Positions 21,223 through 28,662 of a stretch of DNA of 32,995 nt are shown here, piece by piece. The translations under genes and the position numbers were made by a program. Numbering within the stretch: the stretch's first letter is position 1; each line of letters starts with the position of its first letter. The DNA is from Thermoguttaceae bacterium. Its GTDB lineage: Bacteria > Planctomycetota > Planctomycetia > Pirellulales > Thermoguttaceae. The stretch spans positions 1 through 32,995 of the forward strand of contig JAGBDN010000041.1 of NCBI GenBank assembly GCA_017937485.1, in the 5' to 3' direction. Under the pieces are notes generated by a model. It was not told where the DNA came from and made no database searches. It saw nothing but the letters and a program-made list of their open reading frames with translations.

Positions 21223-21769
21223 GATATTCTCCGTCTTGCTTTGAAAGTTATTGACGTTTGTCTTCCGTCCGACTCAAACGACGCGAAAACGCGGAGTCGA
21301 GCTGAAACATTCGAAAAATGGTTTCGCTTCTAAAAAACGAATAGCGTCCTCTAGTATACTCTATTTTTCGACGCTGGAAAGGGGGGCGCGCGTAAATTCT
21401 CCGCCAACTTTCCCAAAAAAATTCCAAAAATTCCGATTACGCGCCGCTTACGGTTCGTTTCGTTTTCGTTTTTTTAACGTTTTATATTTATTTTGCGCGC
21501 AAGTTGCGAACTTTTGGCGCCTTTATTCAAAAATTCGCCCAATTTTTGAAACTATCGCCGCTCGCCCGCGTCAAAAATAACCGCGTCGGCGCTTTTGTTA
21601 ACGCTTCGCCGCGTCGGTTGGAAAACACGGTAAAAAAAATTGAAATAGTGAAGTTTTACCGCGCCAAACGCCGATACGCTATTACGGAGTTTATTTTCCG
21701 TCGTCGGACGCGCGGCGCCGCCGCCGTCGACGGTTTGATTTAACCACTTGAAACAGGTTTATTTCCACA
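21223..21769. other. 547-bp divergent intergenic region
   Basis: This AT-rich region separates the 29-aa gene (minus) from the 77-aa gene (plus). It holds a TATACT on the minus strand (21353-21358) and two perfect AT-rich inverted repeats. These are TTCAAAAATT (21526-21535) / AATTTTTGAA (21541-21550), and CGGTAAAA (21628-21635) / TTTTACCG (21654-21661). No protein-coding frame with a ribosome binding site was found. A small RNA gene cannot be excluded. Confidence 0.6.
21353..21380 (-). promoter_or_regulatory. Candidate promoter of the 29-aa gene
   Basis: On the minus strand TTTCCA (21380-21375) is followed after 16 nt by TATACT (21358-21353). The start would lie about 125 nt before the GTG. 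The -10 matches the form seen at other promoters here, but the -35 is weak. Confidence 0.4.
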
Positions 21770-22003
21770 ATGAAAAAAGAAATTTACGCCGACGGCGTCG
21801 GCCAAATTCACTTCGCCGGCAATATGGTTCGTTTCGATTTCGTCACCCTTCAACCGGGCGCCGAAGGCGAAGCTCCGAAACCGGAAATGTCGGAACGCGT
21901 CATTATGCCGCCGCAAGGTTTCCTCGGCATGTTCAACAGCATGCAACAACTCATCGACAAACTCGTCGCCGCGGGCGTTCTCCAAAAGAACAACAACGCC
22001 TGA
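21770..22003 (+). CDS. 77-aa small protein, weakly DUF3467-like
   Basis: The product has no signal peptide and appears to be a small cytosolic alpha/beta protein. Two strands, GQIHFAGNMVRFDFVTLQP and MSERVIMPPQGFL, precede a helix, MQQLIDKLVAAGVL. That layout (a strand with DF and a Pro, a strand with R-V/I-I-M-P, then a long helix) recalls the DUF3467 family, but the similarity is weak and may be chance. The ATG at 21770 has only a poor upstream purine stretch. The gene stands alone: a divergent intergenic region precedes it and a good terminator follows about 70 bp after the stop. Function unknown. Confidence 0.75.
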   Translation: MKKEIYADGVGQIHFAGNMVRFDFVTLQPGAEGEAPKPEMSERVIMPPQGFLGMFNSMQQLIDKLVAAGVLQKNNNA

Positions 22004-22074
22004 TTTTGACGCGAGCGCCGCGTCCCGCTCTTTGTCGAATTTGACGGAGCGGTCAAGCGGTTAAGTCGAACGAA

Positions 22075-22111
22075 AAAGCCGAAACGCGTTTTCTCGCGGT
22101 TCGGCTTTTTT
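22075..22111 (+). terminator. Terminator of the 77-aa gene
   Basis: AGCCGAAACGCG (22077-22088) pairs with CGCGGTTCGGCT (22095-22106) with one mismatch and a 6-nt loop, followed by a T run to 22111. A run of A before the stem makes it partly bidirectional. Confidence 0.88.
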
Positions 22112-22323
22112 GCTATTGGCGTTTCGACGCCCCCTTCTCGGCGACGCCCCGTTTTTGCCGTTTCGTCGTTTTCCCTCTCGGCGACGAACGCGACGAAACC
22201 GCCTTCTAAGCGTTTCAACTCGCCGCTTCTCGACGACAAACGCTTTCGTTCGCGTCAAGTAAAACGCCGATAAAAGACGGCGCGCGACGAAACCGCGAGC
22301 GCGGAAACGGTCGACTTGCCAAT

Positions 22324-22363
22324 AAAAAAACGACGCCGAAACCGCGTTGGGCTCCGACGTCGT
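22324..22363 (-). terminator. Terminator of the Gly/Met-rich secreted protein gene
   Basis: On the minus strand ACGACGTCG pairs with CGGCGTCGT (9 bp, one G-U pair, loop of about 16 nt) and runs into seven T. It lies about 35 bp after the stop codon at 22399. Confidence 0.75.
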
Positions 22364-22398
22364 TCGTCGCTTTTCAGTTCAAGCGTCCGCCGTCAAAT

Positions 22399-23880
22399 TC
22401 AGAAAGAATCGACGCCGAGAAGCGCGTTGAAACGCAATTTTTGTTGCAGGAGGTGGTCTTTCATCGACGCGGAGTCGACCATCGGGCCGCCCATACCGCC
22501 GCGTCCGCCTTGCATCGCGGCGTTCATCATACCGCCGGCGCCCATTCCCATCATTCCGGCTTGGTTTTGCGGGCCTTCGGCGATAAATTTGTTCGTGTTT
22601 TGAATCTCCGTCAGAACGTCGTTCAACATAACGCGCGCGACGGCGGCCTTATCTTCCGGATCGACCTTCGCTTCTTCGGCGTTCGCTTTTTTGCCGCCCG
22701 ATTTCTTTTCGACCGTTCCGCCGAGAGCGACGATCAGGCCCGAACCGCCGTCGACGCCTTTGATCGCGGCTTGCACGCTGTCGAAGCCGTATTGAACGCG
22801 AGCGACCATCGCTTCCAAGCTCTTTTGGCTTTGTTGACCGCCCATACCGCCGCCCATCGCGCCGCCGCTCATACCGCCGCCGGGGCCGCCCATCGCGCCG
22901 CCCATACCGCCGGTCGCGCCGGTCGTCGCCGCCGCGCTCTTGACTTGTTCGCGGAGAAGTTCGGAGTCGATATGCGCCGATTCGCTAACGCAGAAGTCGC
23001 GCGCCAACGTCGTCAACGAAGTCGCGAGGGCGACGAAATCCCAGTTTTGAACTTTCGTCAAGTCCATCGCGCCGATCCCGCGAGCGGCGAGCGCGCGCAG
23101 TTCGAAGTCGAGTTTGTCGTCGTCGACCATTTTCTTGAAGAGGTCGAGCGTTCCGGTCGGGCCGTCAGGGCCTTCCGGCGTTTTGAAGCTGGTCAAGCCT
23201 TCGAGCGCTTTCAGTTGGAACCACTCGCCGATTTCCGGACGCAATTTCTTTTCGGTCGCGTATTTCGGGTCGAGAATCGTCGAGAAGACCTTGCGAACGC
23301 CGTTGCGGAGCGTTTCGTCTTCGATTCCGAGCGCCGCGTGCCGCGTCAACCCGACGAGCGCGCCCAAACGAACGTAATCGGGAAATTCTTTATCGCTCGT
23401 GCAGAAGTTCGCGAGCGGCTTGATCGCGCCGGAGTACGGCGTTCCCAACGCGTTGCGTTCCGGCGCCGGTTTGACGTCGAGCGTTCCGATCGCCAAGACG
23501 GCGTTGTAACGGCAGGCCGGATAGCAGTCTTTCGACGCGGCGTACTTCGTCAACGCGTCGACCGCTTCCTTCAAGAAGGTTTCTTGCGCCGCCCCGTTCA
23601 ACGAAGCGCCGTCGGCGATCAGTTCTTCGCGGTAGGTATGCAGGCTCGCGCCGTTCGCTTGAACCGTCCAACGAGCGAGATAATATTTCGTCAAAAAGTT
23701 CTTGACGGCCGCCGCGTCTCCGCCGCCGATCACGGCGCTTTTTTGACCGGCGAGGGCCTCGTCGACCTTCGCTTCCTTATAACCTTGCGCGGAAACCGCG
23801 CCGACGCAAAGGAAAAGGACAAGCGCGCCCGCGACGGCTCGCGCGGCTCCGGCCATTTTGAATAACGAAGAAGTTTTCAT
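22399..23880 (-). CDS. Secreted protein with Gly/Met-rich repeats
   Basis: I start this gene at 23880, where GGGAG stands just before the ATG, rather than at the longer open frame from 23919. The 493-aa product begins with a clear signal peptide (MKTSSLFKMAGAARAVAGAL, then a hydrophobic core ending in VSAQG). The body is mostly helical and Ala/Leu/Lys-rich, with segments such as VRLGALVGLTRHAALG that look like HEAT-type helices. Two low-complexity blocks follow, about 318-350 and 441-465, rich in GGMGG and GGAMGG. A similar style of secreted protein is common in planctomycetes, but I know no function. It has its own promoter and terminator, so it is monocistronic. It probably acts in the periplasm or cell envelope. 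Confidence 0.82.
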   Translation of the reverse strand: MKTSSLFKMAGAARAVAGALVLFLCVGAVSAQGYKEAKVDEALAGQKSAVIGGGDAAAVKNFLTKYYLARWTVQANGASLHTYREELIADGASLNGAAQETFLKEAVDALTKYAASKDCYPACRYNAVLAIGTLDVKPAPERNALGTPYSGAIKPLANFCTSDKEFPDYVRLGALVGLTRHAALGIEDETLRNGVRKVFSTILDPKYATEKKLRPEIGEWFQLKALEGLTSFKTPEGPDGPTGTLDLFKKMVDDDKLDFELRALAARGIGAMDLTKVQNWDFVALATSLTTLARDFCVSESAHIDSELLREQVKSAAATTGATGGMGGAMGGPGGGMSGGAMGGGMGGQQSQKSLEAMVARVQYGFDSVQAAIKGVDGGSGLIVALGGTVEKKSGGKKANAEEAKVDPEDKAAVARVMLNDVLTEIQNTNKFIAEGPQNQAGMMGMGAGGMMNAAMQGGRGGMGGPMVDSASMKDHLLQQKLRFNALLGVDSF

Positions 23881-24345
23881 TTTATCTCCCAACATATTGG
23901 TTTCGCTCGTCGATTCCAAAAACTGCGTTCGACGCCATTATCTCCTATGATAACGTCAAAAAGGGGCGCGTGTCAAGCGTTTTCGCGGCGACTTTTCGAA
24001 GATTCCGGTAAAAAAACGTTGAAAAAGCGGAACATTTTGACGGAGCGTTCTTTTCGACGCGGCGCCGCCTTTCGCCATTTCCCCCAGTCGACGCATTTTA
24101 CCTTTTCGCCGCCGTCCGTCGTTCGCGGTCGACGTTAACGTCGCCGCCGACGCCCCGCCTTTCCGAACGGCGTTTCTCCGGTAAAATAGAAAGGTTCGAG
24201 CGTTCCTCGAACGGCGTTAGGCGACCGGTTTTCCCCTTACGCGCCTCTATTAATATCGGCGTTTTGACGCTCGTTCGTCCGCCGCCTTTCGCTTTCCCGC
24301 GTCCCGTTTTTCCCTATTTCCCCCAATTCCCCGAAAGTCCCGCCA
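23881..24345. other. 465-bp divergent intergenic region
   Basis: It separates the secreted protein gene (minus) from the SDR gene (plus). Beyond the minus-strand promoter at 23947-23976 it holds a perfect 7-bp hairpin GTTCGAG (24194-24200) / CTCGAAC (24206-24212). No clear plus-strand promoter was found. Confidence 0.6.
23947..23976 (-). promoter_or_regulatory. Sigma-70-type promoter of the secreted protein gene
   Basis: On the minus strand a perfect TTGACA (23976-23971) is followed by an 18-nt spacer and TATCAT (23952-23947). Transcription would begin near 23940, about 60 nt before the ATG. Confidence 0.72.
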
Positions 24346-25449
24346 ATGCGCGTTTATCGCCGTCCGACTTATCCCGAAATGTTGAACGAATGCCGCCGCC
24401 AACTCGACGCGCCGGACGGTCGCCGCCTCCCGACGCCGCCCCTTCCGCTCTTGATCACCGGCGTTACCGGGGTCGCGGGCTACGGGACGTTGGCTTATTT
24501 TCAGTCGCGTTTTCCCGGTCGAGTTTTCGGCGCGGTGCAGGAGACCGACGTCGACTTCCCGGCGCCCGACTTGATTTACGCCGACCTGCGGGACTACGCG
24601 GCGCTCGAACGCCTCCTCGACGAAAAGCGAATCGCGGCGATCCTCGACTGCGCCGGGAACTGCGCGCTCAAGGCTTGCCAACTCGACCCGCCGCTCGCTT
24701 GGGCGCTGAACGTCGAAATCGTTAGCAACCTTGCGAAGTACGCCGCAAAACGCCGAATCCGGCTCGTTCACCTCTCGGTCGATATGGTCTTCGGCGGGCG
24801 GCCCGGCGGCGGGTATCGCGACGACGAGCCGACTTGCCCGGTCAACGTTTACGGTCAAACGATGGTCGCCGGGGAGCGGGAAGTCGCCGATATTTGCCCG
24901 AGCGCCGCGACGCTTCGCATCTCGATGCCGATGACGGTCAGTTACAACGGACACGCGGGCGCCATCGACTGGATTGCGTCTCGATTCCGCGTCGACCGCC
25001 CGGCGACGCTCTATTACGACGAAGTGCGAACGCCGACTTACGTCGACGAAATGAGCCGCGTTTTTCAGGAGTTTTTGGCGAACGACTTCGCCGGTATCCT
25101 CAATTGCGGCGGCAAGCGGCAGGTTTCGCTCAACCAAATGGCGCAGATTATCAACCGAACCGGCGGTTTCGACCCGGAGCTTCTTTTCGGAATGCTGATC
25201 GAGGAATCTTGTCCGGTGCCGCCGCGCGTTCGCAACTGCTCCCTCGACTCGTCAAAGTTGGCGGAAGTCCTCGGATACGAACCGTTTACGCCTTGGCCGG
25301 GGAATCCGGAGCATATGCCCGACTCCCGCGATTGGCATTTCAAACGCCGCGACGGCGAGCCGGGGTCGATCCCGTATATGAACCGCGTTCTCGGGTTTTC
25401 GCCGCGACTTTATCGTTCAAAAGAAGATTATTTGCGCGATTTATTCTAA
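24346..25449 (+). CDS. RmlD-like NAD(P)-dependent SDR, catalytic Lys replaced
   Basis: The 367-aa protein is an extended short-chain dehydrogenase/reductase closest in pattern to dTDP-4-dehydrorhamnose reductase (RmlD) and related sugar epimerase/reductases. The nucleotide-binding GVTGVAGYG motif lies near residue 40, after a 35-residue lead. LVHLSVDMVFGG matches the RmlD LSTDYVFDG segment, and PVNVYGQTMVAGE matches YGxTKxxGE. In that motif Tyr169 is kept, but the Lys of YxxxK is Met173. The C-terminal part includes DEVRTPTYVDEM, as in substrate-binding regions. No ribosome binding site is strong; the ATG is chosen by fit. It stands alone, with no other nucleotide-sugar genes visible. A changed or lost redox activity is possible. 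Confidence 0.78.
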   Translation: MRVYRRPTYPEMLNECRRQLDAPDGRRLPTPPLPLLITGVTGVAGYGTLAYFQSRFPGRVFGAVQETDVDFPAPDLIYADLRDYAALERLLDEKRIAAILDCAGNCALKACQLDPPLAWALNVEIVSNLAKYAAKRRIRLVHLSVDMVFGGRPGGGYRDDEPTCPVNVYGQTMVAGEREVADICPSAATLRISMPMTVSYNGHAGAIDWIASRFRVDRPATLYYDEVRTPTYVDEMSRVFQEFLANDFAGILNCGGKRQVSLNQMAQIINRTGGFDPELLFGMLIEESCPVPPRVRNCSLDSSKLAEVLGYEPFTPWPGNPEHMPDSRDWHFKRRDGEPGSIPYMNRVLGFSPRLYRSKEDYLRDLF

Positions 25450-25820
25450 ACGTTCGATTCTAAAATCAAATTTTTATCAAACAAAGCACAATAAACGAAG
25501 CATGCAACAAAAACCTTCCTGCTTTTTACGTCGAGGGGAAAAATCGGCGCGTTTCGACGCTTTTTGAAGAAATTTCGACAAAATCGGTCGACTTTACGTA
25601 AAAAGCGGGAAGACGCCGCGTTTTTTTAAGGTATAATAACGGATAATCGTCGTCGACGCCGCCGACTTTCGCCCGCTCGACCGCGCTTTCCGCAACTCGG
25701 GCGTTCCTCTCGTCGGCGAAGCGGCGACGGTTCCGCGACGACGTCGGCGTTCCGGCCTTACCCGAACGAGTCGCGTTCGTTTGAAAGTTTGAAAAATCGA
25801 ATATTGCGGAGGGAATTCCG
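25450..25820 (+). other. 371-bp spacer upstream of hcp
   Basis: It contains an AT-rich first part, a palindrome TTTACGTAAA (25593-25602) and a dyad TCGAC-N7-GTCGA (25575-25591). A small GCGG/CCGC hairpin running into seven T near 25605-25627 may weakly end the SDR transcript. A -10 element lies at 25632-25637. No gene was found. Confidence 0.6.
25575..25637 (+). promoter_or_regulatory. Candidate hcp promoter and upstream dyad
   Basis: TATAAT at 25632-25637 is a consensus -10, but no good -35 stands 16-18 nt before it. The dyad TCGAC-N7-GTCGA is centred at 25583, about 61 bp before the expected start, where CRP/FNR-type activators often bind. TCGA-rich words are frequent in this DNA, so the dyad may be chance. 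Confidence 0.4.
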
Positions 25821-27371
25821 ATGTTTTGCTTCCAATGCCAAGAAACGAGCGGCGGCCAAGGCTGTTCCCGCGTCGGCGTTTGCGGAAAAACCGCCGAAGT
25901 CGCCGACCTCCAAGACCTCTTGATCGCCGAACTGAAAAAAATCGCGCTGACCCGCCCCGTCGACCGCGAAATCGGGCGTTTTCTCGTTAAGGCGCTCTTC
26001 GCGACGATCACGAACGCCGACTTCGACCCGGTTTCGCTCGAAGCGAAGATCGCCGAGGCGCGTTCCCTCGTCGGCGACTGCGGCGACGCGGCGCGAATCG
26101 ACGTTCCGCTCGGCGTTTTGGCGGAGGAGAACGAAGACGTCCGCTCGCTCAAAGAGCTGATTACTTACGGCGTCAAGGGCGTCGCGGCTTACGCCGAACA
26201 CGCGGCGGTTCTCGGGTTCGAAGACGACGACATTTACGCGTTCGTCGGCAAAGCGCTCGCGACGGTCGCCGGAGAGCCGAGCGTCGACGAGTTGATCGCC
26301 CTCGCGCTCGAATGCGGCTCGGTCGCGGTCAAAACGACGGCGCTCCTCGACCAAGCGAACACGTCGACCTTCGGGACGCCGCAAGGAACGACGGTCGACG
26401 TCGGCGTCGGAACGCGCCCCGGGATTTTGGTTTCCGGACACGACCTCCTCGACCTAAAAGAGCTTCTCGAGCAATCCGCGGACGCCGGCGTCGACGTTTA
26501 CACGCACTCGGAAACGCTCCCGGCGCACGGGTACCCGGAGTTGAAGAAATTCCCGCATTTGCGCGGCAATTACGGCGGCGCTTGGCACGCTCAAGGGAAG
26601 GAGTTCGGCCCCTTCAACGGCCCGATCGTCTTGACGACGAACTGCTTGACGCCGCCGCGCGACGAGTACCGCGACCGCCTCTTTACGACCGGCCCGGTCG
26701 CTTGGCCCGGCGTCAAACGAATCGGAGAGCGTCCCCAAGGCGGCCAAAAGGACTTTTCGGAGGTTATCGCGTTGGCCAAAACTTGCGCGCCGCCGACCGA
26801 ACTCGAAACCGGAACCGTCGCGACCGGCTTCGCTCGCGACCAAATTCTCGCCGTCGCGGACAAAGTCGTCGAAGCGGTGAAAGCGGGCAAAATCAAGCGT
26901 TTCGTCGTGATGGCCGGCTGCGACGGGCGCGCGCCGTCGCGGAAATATTTTACCGAAGTCGCGCAAAAATTGCCGCAAGACTGCGTTATTTTGACCGCCG
27001 GGTGCGCAAAATATCGTTACAACAAACTGAATCTCGGCGATATCGACGGGATTCCGCGCGTCCTCGACGCCGGACAGTGCAACGACTCCTACTCGCTGGC
27101 GGTCGTCGCGCTGAAGTTGAAGGAAGTTTTCGGGCTCGCCGACGTCAACGACCTCCCGCTTTCGTTCGATATCGCTTGGTACGAGCAGAAAGCGGTCGCC
27201 GTTTTGCTCGCGCTCCTCTCGCTCGGCTTCAAGGGAATTCGGCTCGGCCCGACCCTTCCGGCGTTCGTTTCGCCGGGCGTTTTGAAAGTGTTGGTCGAGA
27301 ATTTCGACGTCAAACCGACGACGACCGCCGACCCGGACGCCGACGTCGCCGCGATCGTCGCCGGAAAATAA
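25821..27371 (+). CDS. hcp: Hybrid cluster protein (hydroxylamine reductase), class I
   Basis: Hcp handles nitrogen oxides: it reduces hydroxylamine in vitro and nitric oxide to N2O in vivo, protecting anaerobes from nitrosative stress. The 516-aa product has the N-terminal cluster Cys3-x2-Cys6-x8-Cys15-x5-Cys21, the class I [4Fe-4S] spacing typical of strict anaerobes. All hybrid-cluster ligands are visible: His207, Glu231, Cys275, Cys367, Cys395, Cys420 and Glu455, with Lys457 nearby. Their spacing matches Desulfovibrio Hcp except that about 37 residues are missing before His207 and two more before Cys367. GGAGGG lies before the ATG. No hcr reductase gene is adjacent. It probably acts in the cytoplasm and is transcribed alone. 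Confidence 0.96.
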   Translation: MFCFQCQETSGGQGCSRVGVCGKTAEVADLQDLLIAELKKIALTRPVDREIGRFLVKALFATITNADFDPVSLEAKIAEARSLVGDCGDAARIDVPLGVLAEENEDVRSLKELITYGVKGVAAYAEHAAVLGFEDDDIYAFVGKALATVAGEPSVDELIALALECGSVAVKTTALLDQANTSTFGTPQGTTVDVGVGTRPGILVSGHDLLDLKELLEQSADAGVDVYTHSETLPAHGYPELKKFPHLRGNYGGAWHAQGKEFGPFNGPIVLTTNCLTPPRDEYRDRLFTTGPVAWPGVKRIGERPQGGQKDFSEVIALAKTCAPPTELETGTVATGFARDQILAVADKVVEAVKAGKIKRFVVMAGCDGRAPSRKYFTEVAQKLPQDCVILTAGCAKYRYNKLNLGDIDGIPRVLDAGQCNDSYSLAVVALKLKEVFGLADVNDLPLSFDIAWYEQKAVAVLLALLSLGFKGIRLGPTLPAFVSPGVLKVLVENFDVKPTTTADPDADVAAIVAGK

Positions 27372-27389
27372 CGCTCGCCCGTTGAAAAA

Positions 27390-27467
27390 CGCGCCGAAAT
27401 TCGATTCGGCGCGCCAACGTAAAACGCAAAAACGCCGCTCCGACGCAACGTCGAAAGCGGCGTTTTT
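27390..27467. terminator. Double hairpin between convergent hcp and HYExAFE genes
   Basis: The first stem is CGCGCCGAA (27390-27398) / TTCGGCGCG (27405-27413). The second is a perfect 12-bp stem AAAAACGCCGCT (27428-27439) / AGCGGCGTTTTT (27456-27467), with A on one side and T on the other, so it can terminate both strands. Confidence 0.9.
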
Positions 27468-27502
27468 ATTGAAACGAAGTTAACGGCGAAACGAAAACGC
27501 CG

Positions 27503-28024
27503 TCAACGCAAGCGGAAGAACGCCGACGCGTCCTCGGCGACCTCGCGGAACCGCCGCGCCGGAATCTCGAACGTTCCCCATTTCGGCGAAATATGCCGCG
27601 CTTCGCTCAAAAACGTCTTCGTCGGAACGGCGAAAAACGCGTACTCCGCGCCGCGCCAACGGAACAACCGCTCGGGCGGCGCCGGTTTCTTGTCGCCGAC
27701 GACCCAATACGCGAAAACAAAGAGCGAACGGTCGCGATACGCCGCGCTTCCGCCGCCGAGTATCTCCTCCCAACGGAGCAAGCCGACCAAATCGTCCCGC
27801 GTCGTCCAGTTTTTCCAATATTTCGGCGACGCGCAACCGCCGGGGAAACGACGGCCCTTCACGTCGACGATCCAGTTCGCGCCGTCCGGCCCGGCGACGA
27901 CGAAGTCGAAGTTTTTCAACGTCTTGCCGTTGTCGAGTTGGAAACGCCGCTCTTGCCGATTCGCCAAATACGGAGCGCGCGCCGACCGCAGAAAACGTTC
28001 GAACGCCAGTTCGTACCGATTCAA
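27503..28024 (-). CDS. HYExAFE-family protein, PD-(D/E)XK-like
   Basis: The 173-aa product fits the planctomycete HYExAFE family. It starts MNRYELAFERFLR, where NRYExAFE stands for the name-giving motif, and continues to the core FDFVVAGPDG...WIVDVKGRRF. Asp40 and the pair Asp54-x-Lys56, with Glu5 or Glu9 in the first helix, match the PD-(D/E)XK nuclease pattern. I place the start at a TTG (28024), because AAGGAGGG stands 5 nt upstream and the family begins there. An alternative TTG at 28075 would overlap the upstream gene. It lies 47 bp after the receiver protein gene on the same strand, so both may be co-transcribed. Biological role unknown. Confidence 0.82.
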   Translation of the reverse strand: MNRYELAFERFLRSARAPYLANRQERRFQLDNGKTLKNFDFVVAGPDGANWIVDVKGRRFPGGCASPKYWKNWTTRDDLVGLLRWEEILGGGSAAYRDRSLFVFAYWVVGDKKPAPPERLFRWRGAEYAFFAVPTKTFLSEARHISPKWGTFEIPARRFREVAEDASAFFRLR

Positions 28025-28071
28025 CGCCGCCCTCCTTATTTGCCTAAAACGTCTAAAAACGCCAAACGTCG

Positions 28072-28458
28072 TCAACGTTCGTTCAGAACGCGCTCGATCG
28101 CGTCGATCAACTCGTCCATCGGGAACGGTTTGCGGATGTACGCGTCGACGCCGAGCTTTTCGGCGTATTCTTTGTGCCGATTCCCTTCGTTGGCGGTGAT
28201 CATAATAATGCGCGTCGGGAAGTCGTCGATTTGCCGGAGCGTTTCCAAGACGAGAAACCCGCTTCGCTTCGGCATCATCATGTCCAAAATCATCAGGTCG
28301 GGACGGCGGCGCTCGGCCAACGCCAACCCGGTCGAGCCGTCGCGAGCGACCTCGACTTCGTATCCGAGCGCTTCGAGCGCCAAGCGCGTCGACTCCGAAA
28401 TCTCCGGGTCGTCGTCGACGATTAAAATTCGTTTTTTATCCTGTTCCGTCGAATTCAT
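28072..28458 (-). CDS. Stand-alone response regulator receiver protein
   Basis: The 128-aa protein is a single CheY-like receiver domain with no output domain. The acidic pocket is Asp15/Asp16 in ILIVDDDPE, the phosphoacceptor is Asp59 in LMILDMMMPKRSG, and the switch residue is Thr88 in IMITAN. Lys110 in IRKPF completes the site. It would be phosphorylated by a histidine kinase encoded elsewhere and act by protein contact. I start at 28458; a longer frame from 28557 adds 33 residues that do not look like receiver sequence. No ribosome binding site is clear. It precedes the HYExAFE gene by 47 bp. Confidence 0.9.
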   Translation of the reverse strand: MNSTEQDKKRILIVDDDPEISESTRLALEALGYEVEVARDGSTGLALAERRRPDLMILDMMMPKRSGFLVLETLRQIDDFPTRIIMITANEGNRHKEYAEKLGVDAYIRKPFPMDELIDAIERVLNER

Positions 28459-28662
28459 CGCGTTAATTTTTCCGAAAAGTCGCCGAATCGACCGTTGCAC
28501 GGGCGGACGTTCGGCAAAACGCGGCGTTCGAACCGCGTTTATCGCTAAATTCACCAATATTTACCAAAACGAGGCCGCCCCTTCGTTCCCCAAAGAACGC
28601 CGGTTCGGTTGACCGACCGTCCGTTCCGCCCGGGGCGACCGCGTTCGACGCTCGCGAGCCGA

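Larger units (their letters stand above)
22004..22398. other. 395-bp convergent intergenic region
   Basis: It lies between two convergent genes. It contains one terminator for each strand (22075-22111 plus, 22324-22363 minus). The roughly 210 bp between them carry several TCGGCGACG-type short repeats but no gene I can support. Confidence 0.7.

Noticed and set aside
28459..28557. Longer start of the receiver protein
   Set aside because: The extra 33 residues do not fit a receiver domain and there is no ribosome binding site at 28557.
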